The translations under genes were made by a program, and so were the position numbers. Below the pieces are notes generated by a model, which saw only the letters and a list, made by a program, of their open reading frames with translations, ran no database searches and was not told where the DNA came from. Of a DNA stretch of 43,433 bases, positions 8,078 to 15,975 are shown in pieces (positions within the stretch are counted from its first letter, which is position 1; the number at the start of each line of letters is the position of its first letter). Source of the DNA: a virus; the IMG/VR virus record IMGVR_UViG_3300001918_000023, positions 1 to 43,433 of that record; one strand, given 5' to 3'.

Positions 8078-8379
8078 GCAGCCCGCTCGATCCGGCCTTC
8101 GAGGCCGCGCAAGATGCGCTGTTCGCGGTGTTCGGCGAGCCGGCCATCGTGCGCCGGGGCCGCCGGCCACCGGTGGCCGTGCGTGTGGTGATCACCTACA
8201 ACGTCGCCGAACTGGGCGACTACAGCCAGGGCTTCACCCGCGTCACCACCGTGAAGTTCCGCAAGACCGAGTGGACGCCGCGTGCGGGGGATGTGTTGCA
8301 CGTGCCCGGCGGCCGGTTCCGGATCGAGCGCATCGTCGTCGACGACGGTTTCGTGACCGAAACGGTGCTGCATGGGTGA
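8074..8379 (+). CDS. Head-tail attachment protein (FII-like)
   Basis: A 101-residue product starting at GTG 8074, which overlaps the endolysin stop (GTGA). The N-terminal helix SPLDPAFEAAQDALFAVFGE and the beta-rich rest (VAVRVVITYNVAELGDYSQG, RAGDVLHVPGGRFRIERIV) fit the lambda FII/phage-attachment family, which binds under gpW and forms the tail docking site. Its location after the capsid gene agrees with this. No ATG start is available in the first codons. Confidence 0.75.
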   Translation: MSSPLDPAFEAAQDALFAVFGEPAIVRRGRRPPVAVRVVITYNVAELGDYSQGFTRVTTVKFRKTEWTPRAGDVLHVPGGRFRIERIVVDDGFVTETVLHG

Positions 8380-8812
8380 GATGCCGATCCCGTGGGCGAT
8401 TCTGGAACTGGTGCAAGCGCGATTGCGCACGGTACGCAAGGCGAACGATTACCGCACCGACGCCGGTCGCGATGTGCGCCTGGAGCCGGGGGCATTCGAC
8501 CCGAGCGATGCGCCACGCCTGACGCTGTATCCGTTGACGAGCGTGTTTCCCGACGATGCGCGCAGTGCCGGCGAGCGCGGCTTCACCTTCGTCGTCGAGG
8601 CGCTGGTGCCGGTGAAGCAGGGCAACGTGCAGCAGCGCATCGTCGAAACCATCGCCGACATCGAAGACGCGCTGGATGGCTACGCGCAGGCACCGCTGGC
8701 ATTGCCGCTGCAGTTCCAGGAGTCGGTACTGCTCGACCGACCGGACGGCATCGCCGCAATGGCGGCGCAGGTGCTGTTCGGGACGCGGTATCGGCGGGCG
8801 GGGCGCACGTGA
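8372..8812 (+). CDS. Probable tail terminator/neck protein
   Basis: A 146-residue product (143 if translation starts at the ATG at 8381). It opens PIPWAILELVQARLRTVRKA and has a beta-rich middle (GFTFVVEALVPVKQGNVQQR) followed by helix IVETIADIEDALDGY and a strand-rich end. This helix plus sheet order and the position between the FII-like and gpZ-like genes suit a tail terminator (gpU-type), but I recognise no diagnostic motif. It overlaps the previous gene by 8 bp. The toxin-antitoxin pair follows on the opposite strand. Confidence 0.55.
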   Translation: MGEMPIPWAILELVQARLRTVRKANDYRTDAGRDVRLEPGAFDPSDAPRLTLYPLTSVFPDDARSAGERGFTFVVEALVPVKQGNVQQRIVETIADIEDALDGYAQAPLALPLQFQESVLLDRPDGIAAMAAQVLFGTRYRRAGRT

Positions 8813-8823
8813 GGTCGATGCGC

Positions 8824-9120
8824 TCAGCCTTGTGCCGGTGGCCACAATCGCGCGGCGTGGACCAGCGCCAACACCCAGATGATTTGCGCGGTCTCGTCGA
8901 CCTCATACACGAGTCGGTAGTTTTCGTGCGGTATCAGCTCGCGTGTGCCCGGCACGAGGCCGGCGCGGCCCATCATCGGAAATCGCGCCAACGCCGCTGC
9001 GGCCTCGCCGAAGCGTTCATCCAGCGCCAGCGCCGCCATCGGCGCGTCTTCGCATACGGTCTCGAAGATGGCGAGGCGATCCTGACGGGCGGCGTCGCTC
9101 CAGCGGACCTTCACGCTCAA
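8824..9120 (-). CDS. ParE/RelE-family toxin
   Basis: A 98-residue protein of the ParE/RelE fold: KVRWSDAARQDRLAIFETVC at the N-terminus, then GRAGLVPGTRELIPHENYRL and VYEVDETAQIIWVLALVHAA. The G-x-R-E-L and NYRLVYEV pattern is typical of ParE-type toxins, which poison gyrase, although the RelE mRNA interferase group shares this fold. Its start overlaps the stop of the antitoxin by 4 bp, giving the classical antitoxin-first order. It lies antisense to the phage late operon and converges with the preceding gene (12 bp apart). Confidence 0.85.
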   Translation of the reverse strand: MSVKVRWSDAARQDRLAIFETVCEDAPMAALALDERFGEAAAALARFPMMGRAGLVPGTRELIPHENYRLVYEVDETAQIIWVLALVHAARLWPPAQG

Positions 9121-9407
9121 GCGCCGGCCTGGCGCCGCACGGCGTCGCGGCGCGCCGCGAACTCAGCCTCGACGGTCTCGTCCGAGGCATGCCGCCCTTC
9201 GGCGATCTGCGCGCGGGCGATGTCGACCTTGTCCTGCACGAAGGCCTCGTATGCCTGGCGTTGCTGCCGGCTGCGGACGTACTCGCGCATGAGTTCGCGG
9301 ACGACCTGGGAGGCCGGTCGGTGCTCGGCTTCGGTCGCCGCCATGAAGGCATCGCGCAGCTCGGCTTCCAGCTTCAACGTGAACACGGTGGCTTTGGTCA
9401 TGGCCAA
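9117..9407 (-). CDS. Ribbon-helix-helix antitoxin of the ParE-like toxin
   Basis: A 96-residue protein. The N-terminus (KATVFTLKLEAELRDAFMAA) is a ribbon-helix-helix DNA-binding strand and helix, followed by ASQVVRELMREYVRSRQQRQ. The C-terminal tail (VEAEFAARRDAVRRQAGA) would wrap the toxin. A Shine-Dalgarno GGAG stands 8 nt before the ATG. Such antitoxins usually repress their own operon. The 51-bp gap to the divergent gpZ-like gene contains the AT-richer stretch at 9430-9445 where promoter and operator would lie, but I cannot assign boxes with confidence. Confidence 0.82.
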   Translation of the reverse strand: MAMTKATVFTLKLEAELRDAFMAATEAEHRPASQVVRELMREYVRSRQQRQAYEAFVQDKVDIARAQIAEGRHASDETVEAEFAARRDAVRRQAGA

Positions 9408-9458
9408 GGCTCCAGAAAGGTACTAACGTCGTATGCACAATAACATGACGGGGCGGCC

Positions 9459-10088
9459 GTGAGTACCGGCCGCCCACCGTCCGGCGGCGCGTTCGCGCTG
9501 CACGCCGATCTCGACGGCCTGCTGTCCGCCTCCCGCAATCTGAGCGTGCTGGCCTCGCGGCTGCCGACCCTCCAGACACGCGCGATCGGCACCTTGTCCC
9601 GCCGTCTGCCGGTCCAGGCCCGCCGCGATATCCAGGCCGAGTACCAGATCGGCGCAAGGCGCATCACGCAAGACCTGCAATCGCGCGTCACCGACGAGGG
9701 CGTGCGTCTGGTCGGCCGCTTCCGCGGCATCGGCCTGCGGAATTTTGCGGCGCGTCCGACAACGCGCGGCGTCACCGCCGCGATCTTCCGCGGCAAACGC
9801 AGCTTGCGCGAACACGCCTTCCTTGGTGTCGGCGTGAATCGCAACGCGCAGGTCTTCCGCCGCGAAGGCCCCAAGCGCGAGATGCAGCAGGGCCGCTACG
9901 CCGGCAAACGCCGTCAGCCGCTGGTCGCCGAGTACGGCGCCACCGCCGCGCAAATGCTCGCCAAAGGCCGTCGCCCCGAACGCCTCGTCGACTACGCCCG
10001 CGGCGTGCTCGCCGCCGAGTCCGAACGTCTCCTGCGGTTCGCCGCCGGGGCGTCCACCCCTGTTTCCCCCAACGCACCGCGCACATGA
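9459..10088 (+). CDS. Minor tail protein Z-like
   Basis: A 209-residue basic protein starting at GTG 9459; no suitable ATG exists in frame. It contains LSRRLPVQARRDIQAEYQIG, RRITQDLQSRV and TAAIFRGKRSLREHAFLGVG, which resemble the lambda gpZ/phage minor tail Z family (tail completion, contacts the head-proximal tail end). It resumes the late operon after the antisense toxin-antitoxin pair, and overlaps the next gene by 4 bp (ATGA). Confidence 0.72.
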   Translation: MSTGRPPSGGAFALHADLDGLLSASRNLSVLASRLPTLQTRAIGTLSRRLPVQARRDIQAEYQIGARRITQDLQSRVTDEGVRLVGRFRGIGLRNFAARPTTRGVTAAIFRGKRSLREHAFLGVGVNRNAQVFRREGPKREMQQGRYAGKRRQPLVAEYGATAAQMLAKGRRPERLVDYARGVLAAESERLLRFAAGASTPVSPNAPRT

Positions 10089-10381
10089 AAACCATCCGCC
10101 TGTACCACCCGCACACCCACGAAGGCATCGCCTACGACCCGCCGCCGGAAGGCATCGAACTGAGCGTCAACGACGCCGATGCCGCCGTGCTCGAGGCATG
10201 GGGCCTGACCAGGCCGCCGCCCGCGCTCGCCGATGCATCTAGCACCGCACCCGCAGCGGATGCGCCTGTCGCCGACGCGGTGACCGACGCGGTCCCGTCG
10301 CGCCACGACCGCCGCGCCCGCGTTGCGGTCGATCGTTCCTCCCCCGAACCGGCCGCCGACACGACGGCCAGGAGCGTGTAA
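10085..10381 (+). CDS. Small phage protein of unknown function
   Basis: A 98-residue product. The first 45 residues (MKTIRLYHPHTHEGIAYDPP...VNDADAAVLEAWGL) look like a small compact domain; the rest is low-complexity Ala/Pro/Asp/Arg. It overlaps both neighbours (ATGA before, TAATG after), so it is almost surely translated with the tail genes. Position just before the tail tube suggests a tail accessory or connector role, but I do not recognise a family. Confidence 0.65.
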   Translation: MKTIRLYHPHTHEGIAYDPPPEGIELSVNDADAAVLEAWGLTRPPPALADASSTAPAADAPVADAVTDAVPSRHDRRARVAVDRSSPEPAADTTARSV

Positions 10382-11136
10382 TGCAGGACTTTTCGTTCCA
10401 GGGAAAACTCTATCTGGGCACCCGCCTGCCCGGCGGCCGGCCCGGCGCGCTGCGCTGGGTCGGCGATGCCCCCAAATGCGATCTGACCCTCAAGACCGAG
10501 ACCGAGACCCGCAAGGAATCGTACTCGGGCAATCGCCTGACCTCCGCCGTGCTGCAGAAGGGCAAGGAGGCCGAACTCACCGTCGCGATCAACTGGGCCG
10601 ACATCGACAACCTGCTGCTCGGTCTGTACGCGAGCAAGGCGTCCATCGCCGCCGGCACGGTGACGGGCGAGGCGTTTCCGCCGGGGCTCGCTGCGAATGA
10701 CGTGATCGCGCTCGATCACACCACCATCAGCCAGTTCGTGTTGACCGATGGCAACGCGGCGCCGGCCACGCTGGTGGCGAACACCCACTACCGGATCGAG
10801 AGCGTGCGCGCGGGCCTGATCAAGCTGCTCAACCTCGCGACGTTCACCCAACCGCTGCGCGCGGCCTACCGCTATGGCGCGCGCACCAGCGTGGCGATGC
10901 TCACCACCTCGGCGCCCGAACGCTTCCTGTATCTGGATGGCACCAACTCGATCGACAACGCGCCGGTGCAGGTGCGCCTGTACCGGGTGCAGTTCAATCC
11001 GGTGAGCAACCTCGGCCTGATCCACGAATCGTTCGGCCAGTTCGAGCTGACCGCCTCGGTGCTGTTCGACGCCGAAGCGGCGGCCGACCCGCTGCTCGGC
11101 GGCTTCGGCCGGCTCGATCTGCCGGAGGTGGTCTGA
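10381..11136 (+). CDS. Major tail tube protein
   Basis: A 251-residue protein predicted beta-rich throughout. It starts MQDFSFQGKLYLGTRLPGGR and has CDLTLKTETETRKESYSGNR, a segment typical of siphophage tail tube proteins, and ends with a domain containing GLIHESFGQFELTASVLFDA. It lies directly before the tail chaperone gene and upstream of the tape measure gene, the fixed place for the tube gene. Its start overlaps the previous stop (TAATG) and its TGA overlaps the next ATG. Confidence 0.86.
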   Translation: MQDFSFQGKLYLGTRLPGGRPGALRWVGDAPKCDLTLKTETETRKESYSGNRLTSAVLQKGKEAELTVAINWADIDNLLLGLYASKASIAAGTVTGEAFPPGLAANDVIALDHTTISQFVLTDGNAAPATLVANTHYRIESVRAGLIKLLNLATFTQPLRAAYRYGARTSVAMLTTSAPERFLYLDGTNSIDNAPVQVRLYRVQFNPVSNLGLIHESFGQFELTASVLFDAEAAADPLLGGFGRLDLPEVV

Positions 11137-11630
11137 TGGCCACCAAACTGCCTGCTGCGCCGGCCGCCGATGCCGCTTCCGTCGCCGACGATCTCGCGAT
11201 CCTGCATCCGGATCGCACGCTCGTGCTCCGCGGTCGCACGATCGTCCTCCGCGAGTACGGCTTCTTCGAGGGGCTGGATGTCGCCGATCGCGCTTCCGGC
11301 TTCATCGCCGATCTGATTCTCGCCAGCGACGACGGCGCGCTGCGGTACGCGCACGTGCGCCGGCTGTTCGGTCGTCACCGGGCGGTGATTCCCGCGATCG
11401 CGGCGCAGGCCGGCGATGTCGATGTGCCGTGGCTGGAAGCGCTGTCGCCGGACGAACTGGAGCTGTATCTGGCGACCTGGTTCGCGGTCAACGCCGCTTT
11501 TTTCGTGCGCGAGGTGCTGGCGGAACTGCGCGAGGCCCAGCTGCTCGCGGCCGGCGCCTCCGCTGGGGCGATCTCTTCGCCCGACTCGCCGCCGCCGGCT
11601 ACGGCGACCTCCTCCGACTCGGCCGGATGA
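11136..11630 (+). CDS. Tail assembly chaperone, unshifted product (gpG-like)
   Basis: A 164-residue protein: an acid-leaning N-terminal region with TLVLRGRTIVLREYGFFEGL, then VPWLEALSPDELELYLATWF and VNAAFFVREVLAEL. Proteins in this slot coat the tape measure and act as chaperones for tube polymerisation; they are usually made in two forms through a -1 frameshift. The last 27 or so residues (SAGAISSPDSPPPATATSSD...) are low-complexity, as expected for a frame that is not the main one there. The candidate slip site is at 11498-11504. Confidence 0.75.
   Translation: MATKLPAAPAADAASVADDLAILHPDRTLVLRGRTIVLREYGFFEGLDVADRASGFIADLILASDDGALRYAHVRRLFGRHRAVIPAIAAQAGDVDVPWLEALSPDELELYLATWFAVNAAFFVREVLAELREAQLLAAGASAGAISSPDSPPPATATSSDSAG
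11498..11504 (+). promoter_or_regulatory. Candidate -1 frameshift site T_TTT_TTC
   Basis: In the frame of the chaperone gene the codons are GCT TTT TTC, which makes the slippery heptamer TTTTTTC in the right register. A -1 slip here enters a frame that stays open to 11776 and encodes a typical chaperone extension. The shift would yield a 213-residue G-T type fusion. Another slip position downstream remains possible, because the second frame is open from before 11429. Confidence 0.5.
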
Positions 11631-11776
11631 CCGAGCGCCAGCTCCTCGCGACCTTCGAGGCCGTCGACCGGGGCGAACGCCACCGGCGTGCGGACTTCAT
11701 CGAGGACGTGGCCACCGCCGTGTGGGGCGGGGAGGCCGCCGAAGCGCGCGTGAAGTCCCTGCGCGGCCGTCCGTGA
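11504..11776 (+). CDS. Tail assembly chaperone, -1 frame extension (T-like)
   Basis: This frame encodes RWGDLFARLAAAGYGDLLRL followed by GRMTERQLLATFEAVDRGER, and ends at 11776. The pattern (a short helical domain ending in a Met-Thr-x-Arg-Gln-Leu motif) is common in the C-terminal, frameshifted part of siphophage tail chaperones. An independent start is also possible: ATG 11627 overlaps the stop of the first frame (ATGA) and would give 49 residues. I favour the fusion, because the protein-like sequence extends well upstream of that ATG. The tape measure starts 24 bp downstream. Confidence 0.6.
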   Translation, partial: RARGAGGTARGPAARGRRLRWGDLFARLAAAGYGDLLRLGRMTERQLLATFEAVDRGERHRRADFIEDVATAVWGGEAAEARVKSLRGRP

Positions 11777-11800
11777 GCAGATCTCGATGAACCCGTCCCG

Positions 11801-14800
11801 ATGAATCAGGATTTCGTCCTCAACTTCAAGGTTCGCGGCGACTCGGCGCAGGCCGAGACCAGCCTCGGCCGGCTGCAGAGCGCACTGGTCCAAGTCGACC
11901 GCGCGCTCGGCCAGGTGCGCGCCGCCGGCCGGGCGGTGACCGTCGATGCGCAGGCGGCGCCCGTGCTCGCCGCGCAGCGCGCGATCACCGCCGAGGTCGA
12001 GCGACGCATGCGCCTGGAGGCCGACGCCGCGGCCCGCAACGCCGCCGCCTTGCGCCAGCAGGCGGCCGAGCAGGCCCGGATCGCCGAACGGCGCGCCGCG
12101 TCCACGGCGGTGTTTTCTGAGGCGAGCCCGGAGCAGTTGCGCACGCCGGTCGAGCGCACGGCGGCCCTGGGTCAGGCGCAGGCGCTGCGCCGCGATGCCG
12201 AACTGCGGATGCTGGAGATCAACCGCCGCGCCGACGCGCTGGAGACCCGCCTGGCGACGACCCGTACCGGGCTCGCCACCGCGACCGTTACCGCCGCGCG
12301 CGCGACTGACGTCGGTCGCCGGGCCGTGGACCAGTACGGGATCTCGGTGGGCCAGACCCGGCAGGCGATGCGCCAACTGCCGGCGCAGATCACCGACATC
12401 TTCACGTCCCTGGCCGGTGGCCAGAAGCCGTGGCTGGTCGCGATCCAGCAGGGTGGCCAGTTGAAGGATTCCTTCGGCGGCATCGTGCCGGCCGCCCGCG
12501 CGCTGCTCGGCGCGATCACGGCGATGATCGCGGGCCTGACCCTGGTCGCCGCCGTGATCGGCGGCGTGGCGGTCGCGACGATATCCGGCTACCGCGAGAC
12601 GCAGGCCTACGAACGTGCGCTGATCGCCAGCGGCAATGCCGCTGCGACCACCGCCGGCCAGCTGCGCGTGGTGAAGGACAGCGTCGGCGGCGTGACCGGC
12701 GAGTACGGCAATGCCGAAGCCGCGCTGACCGCGCTGGCCGCCGCGGGCACCGTCGCGGGCGACACACTCGAACTCGCCGCAAGCGCCGCTGTCAATCTCT
12801 CGACCCTCACGGGCGCGTCGATCGAAGACACGACGCAGACGATCATCGCGCTCGCCAAAGCGCCTTCGGCGCAACTGCTCGAACTCAATCAGCAATACCG
12901 TTTCCTCTCCGTCGAGGTGTACCAGCATGTGCGCGCGCTCGAAGCGCAGGGCCGTGCGCAGGACGCCGCACGTCTCGCGATCGAGACGTTCGCGCGGGTC
13001 CACGAGCAGCGTGTGCAGGACGCCTACGCGCGCGCCGGTTCGCTCGAACGCGCGTGGATCAATGTCGGCAAGGTCATCGGCGGGGTCTGGAATGCGATCC
13101 GCAACATCGGTCGCGACGATGCCGCATATCGCTTGGCGACCGTCACGCGACAGTTGCAGGAACTCGGCAACGAGTGGCGGGAACTCGGCGGCCTGAACTC
13201 GCTCGATGCGGTGCTGGCCAGCGCCGATGTCGATGCCGACACGAAACAACGCATCCGCGCGCTGCGGCAGGAGCAGGCGACCCTGCAGCGCGAGGCCAAT
13301 GCCGAACAGGCGAAGGCCGACGCGCAGGCGGCGACGCAGGCCAGGCAGACCAACGCGATCAACGCGCTCGGTCGCGCGCAGGCGGCGCTCGGCCAGGACC
13401 GCGCCGTCGCCAAGGCCCAGCAGCTGCGCGAACTCGAACGCGATATCGCGGCGCTGCGCGCGGGCGGTGTGACGCAGGTCGAGGGTGCATCGCTCGCAGC
13501 GTTCGAGAAGACGCGCCGCGCGCAGATCGACGAGCAGTTCAAGGCGCCGAAAGGACCGCGCGCACCGAAGCCCAAGGCCACCGACGCCGATCGCGCCCGT
13601 GAGGCCGCCGAGCGCGAACTGGAGTCCCTGCGCCGCGAAGTCGCGCTGCTGGGCGAGGTCGCAGCCGGGCAGACCCGTGCCGGCGAGGCCGCGCGTGTCC
13701 GCTACGAGACCACGCAGGGCGGCCTCAAAGCGCTCACGCCCGCGCTCAAGGCACAACTCGTCGCGGAGGCGGAAGCCCTCGACAAGGCCCGCGCCGCGGC
13801 GGACGCCGAGCGCGAACGCAAGGCTGAACTCGAGAAGACCACGCGCGCCTACGAGACGCTGCGCGCGAGCCTGCGCACGCCGGCCGAGGTCGCGCTGGAA
13901 GAGGCGCGGGCGCATGTGACGCTGCTGAACGATGCGCTGCGCGATGGGATCGCGACCAAGGCCGCGTTCGACGCGGCGATGGCGCGCGTGGCGCAGACGA
14001 GTTTCCGGAAGCCCGATGCGGCGCTCGACCGCGTCCCCGGCGCGACACCGGATCTCGGGCAGACCGGCAGCGATCTCGCGCAGATCGAACAGTCGCGTAC
14101 GCGGCTCGAAGCCTGGCACGCCGAACAGCTCGCGCTGCTCGCGCAGTTCCGTTCGCAGCGCGCCGATCTGAACGCGCAGTGGGATGCGCAGGAAGAGACG
14201 ATCGAGCGCCAGCACCAGGCGGCGCTCGCGCAACTGCAATCGGCGCAGACGCAGGTGCTGCTCGCCGGTGCCTCCGCGACCTTCGGCCAGCTCGCCGACA
14301 TCGCCAAATCCTTCGGCGGCGAGCAGAGCGCGACGTACCGCGCCCTGTTCGCGCTGTCGAAGGCCTTTGCCATCGCGCAGGCGGCGCTCGCGCTCGCCAA
14401 CAACGTGGCCGAAGCGAGCAAGGTCGGTTTTCCGCAGAACATCCCCTTCATCGCCGGCGCCATCGCCCAGGGCGCGACCATCGCCGGATTGATCGCGCAG
14501 GCGACCTTCAACGGCGGGGGCGGCTACGCCAGCGGCGGCCATGTGCGTGGTCCGGGAACGGCGACCTCCGACGGCATCCCGGCCTGGTTGTCGGATTTCG
14601 AGTTCGTCACCCGCGCCGCCATCGTGCGCCAGCCCGGCGCATTGCCTTTTCTCGAAGACTTCAATCGTCGCGGCATGCCTGCGCTGGAGGCCTGGCACGC
14701 GCGCCGCTTCGCGGGCGCCACGCCGCCGGCCGTATCGCTGCCGCGCGCACCGCGCATGCGCTTCGCCGAAGGCGGCCTGGCGCGCGCGGCAGCGGGTCTG

Positions 14801-14950
14801 AACCCGCAACTCAATCTGCGCCTGATCAACGCGATCAACACCGATGCGCTCGCCGAGTCGATGGCGCAGAGCCGGGGGCTGGAGCAGACCATTCTCAACG
14901 TGATCGACCGCAACGGCAGTTTCCTGCGCCAGCGGATCGGAGGCGCCTGA
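11801..14950 (+). CDS. Tail tape measure protein
   Basis: A 1049-residue protein that sets tail length and is ejected with the DNA. It starts MNQDFVLNFKVRGDSAQAET, has long Ala/Arg/Glu-rich coiled-coil stretches (about residues 40-190 and 490-720), a hydrophobic segment with AMIAGLTLVAAVIGGVAVAT (about 240-262) and a C-terminal tail with GGGYASGGHVRGPGTATSDG and a run typical of lambda-type tape measure C-termini. It is the largest gene of the late operon. The ATG at 11801 follows the chaperone end by 24 bp; the ATG at 11787 is out of frame and soon stops. Confidence 0.93.
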   Translation: MNQDFVLNFKVRGDSAQAETSLGRLQSALVQVDRALGQVRAAGRAVTVDAQAAPVLAAQRAITAEVERRMRLEADAAARNAAALRQQAAEQARIAERRAASTAVFSEASPEQLRTPVERTAALGQAQALRRDAELRMLEINRRADALETRLATTRTGLATATVTAARATDVGRRAVDQYGISVGQTRQAMRQLPAQITDIFTSLAGGQKPWLVAIQQGGQLKDSFGGIVPAARALLGAITAMIAGLTLVAAVIGGVAVATISGYRETQAYERALIASGNAAATTAGQLRVVKDSVGGVTGEYGNAEAALTALAAAGTVAGDTLELAASAAVNLSTLTGASIEDTTQTIIALAKAPSAQLLELNQQYRFLSVEVYQHVRALEAQGRAQDAARLAIETFARVHEQRVQDAYARAGSLERAWINVGKVIGGVWNAIRNIGRDDAAYRLATVTRQLQELGNEWRELGGLNSLDAVLASADVDADTKQRIRALRQEQATLQREANAEQAKADAQAATQARQTNAINALGRAQAALGQDRAVAKAQQLRELERDIAALRAGGVTQVEGASLAAFEKTRRAQIDEQFKAPKGPRAPKPKATDADRAREAAERELESLRREVALLGEVAAGQTRAGEAARVRYETTQGGLKALTPALKAQLVAEAEALDKARAAADAERERKAELEKTTRAYETLRASLRTPAEVALEEARAHVTLLNDALRDGIATKAAFDAAMARVAQTSFRKPDAALDRVPGATPDLGQTGSDLAQIEQSRTRLEAWHAEQLALLAQFRSQRADLNAQWDAQEETIERQHQAALAQLQSAQTQVLLAGASATFGQLADIAKSFGGEQSATYRALFALSKAFAIAQAALALANNVAEASKVGFPQNIPFIAGAIAQGATIAGLIAQATFNGGGGYASGGHVRGPGTATSDGIPAWLSDFEFVTRAAIVRQPGALPFLEDFNRRGMPALEAWHARRFAGATPPAVSLPRAPRMRFAEGGLARAAAGLNPQLNLRLINAINTDALAESMAQSRGLEQTILNVIDRNGSFLRQRIGGA

Positions 14951-15975
14951 TGGCCTACGCCATCGACACCGTGGTCAAGGGCGCAGGCCCGGACGCCCAT
15001 CTGCAATTGCTCGATGTCCTGCGCGCGCTCGCCGAGAACGCCGGCTGGACGACGTTGCGTTTCGATACCTCGATCCCCGAACGCGAACTGATCCTGCGCT
15101 CGAGGGGCACCACCGGCGAGGAGGAGATCACGGTCGGCTTCAAGGCGTACCAGAACGTTGCCGCCGACTACTACAACCTGCTCGCCGCGACGATGGTGGG
15201 CTATGTGCCGGCCGCACCGTTCGAGGCGCAGCCGGGGATCAAGACCAGCGGCGTGCCGGGTCACAACCAGGCGGTGACGTACTTCCTCACCGCCAATCCA
15301 CGCCGGATCGTCGGCGCGCTCAAGGTCGGCTCGCCGATCTACGCGCACCTTTATGTCGGCAAGGCGCTCGCGTATGCGCGACCGAGGGAGTTTCCTTCGC
15401 CGCTGGTCGTCGCCGGGCACTTCGATGGCCGCGATGCGCGACGCTACAGCGATCTGCACTGGTTCCCCTACAAGGGACGCCGCGGCAGCAGCGAGGCCGG
15501 CTACAACGACGGGTTCCTGTTCCTGCGCGATGCTGGCGGCACCTGGAAGAAGGTGCAGATCTCGCCCTTCGGCAACGGTCAGGCGAGCGAGACCACCTAT
15601 GCCGGACTGGCTGGCGAGTACGTCGGTCGCAATGGCAGCGGTTATCGCTGCCTCGTGCCGGCCGGCACCATGCACCAGCCGCAGCCGCTCGAACTGTACG
15701 AGATGAACTTCAGCGCCTACGACAACGATGCACGCGCCTATCCCAGCAGCGGCAATCTCTACGGTGTGCTCGATGGCGTGAGCATGGTCTCTGGCTACAA
15801 CAATGCCTCCGAGAACGTGCTGCAGCTCGAGGGCAGCGCGATCATCGATCAAACGGGCATGAGCGTTCGCCAGGTGGTTGATGCGATCCGGGCGGTGAAC
15901 GGTCGCGCGTTCGTCGTGCTGCAGGACGGCGCACGCACGACGTGGCGCGACTACGTCGCGGTGGAGATGCGCTGA
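14950..15975 (+). CDS. Distal tail/virion protein of unknown role
   Basis: A 341-residue protein coupled to the tape measure (TGATG) and to the next gene (TGATG). It contains EITVGFKAYQNVAADYYNLL, a segment of the type seen in phage proteins that handle particle or virion surfaces, and Gly/Tyr-rich regions (GSGYRCLVPAGTMHQPQPLE, NLYGVLDGVSMVSGYNNASE). These features suggest a beta-rich structural protein near the tail tip. I do not recognise a named family. The place between tape measure and the BR0599-like gene is normally occupied by distal tail proteins. Confidence 0.6.
   Translation: MAYAIDTVVKGAGPDAHLQLLDVLRALAENAGWTTLRFDTSIPERELILRSRGTTGEEEITVGFKAYQNVAADYYNLLAATMVGYVPAAPFEAQPGIKTSGVPGHNQAVTYFLTANPRRIVGALKVGSPIYAHLYVGKALAYARPREFPSPLVVAGHFDGRDARRYSDLHWFPYKGRRGSSEAGYNDGFLFLRDAGGTWKKVQISPFGNGQASETTYAGLAGEYVGRNGSGYRCLVPAGTMHQPQPLELYEMNFSAYDNDARAYPSSGNLYGVLDGVSMVSGYNNASENVLQLEGSAIIDQTGMSVRQVVDAIRAVNGRAFVVLQDGARTTWRDYVAVEMR

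Noticed and set aside
11375-14809. Very long minus-strand open frame under the tape measure gene
   Set aside because: It is the mirror of a high-GC coding frame and encodes an Arg/Gly/Leu-rich low-complexity sequence; the plus-strand tape measure is certain. The same holds for other long antisense frames under terminase, tape measure and giant genes.
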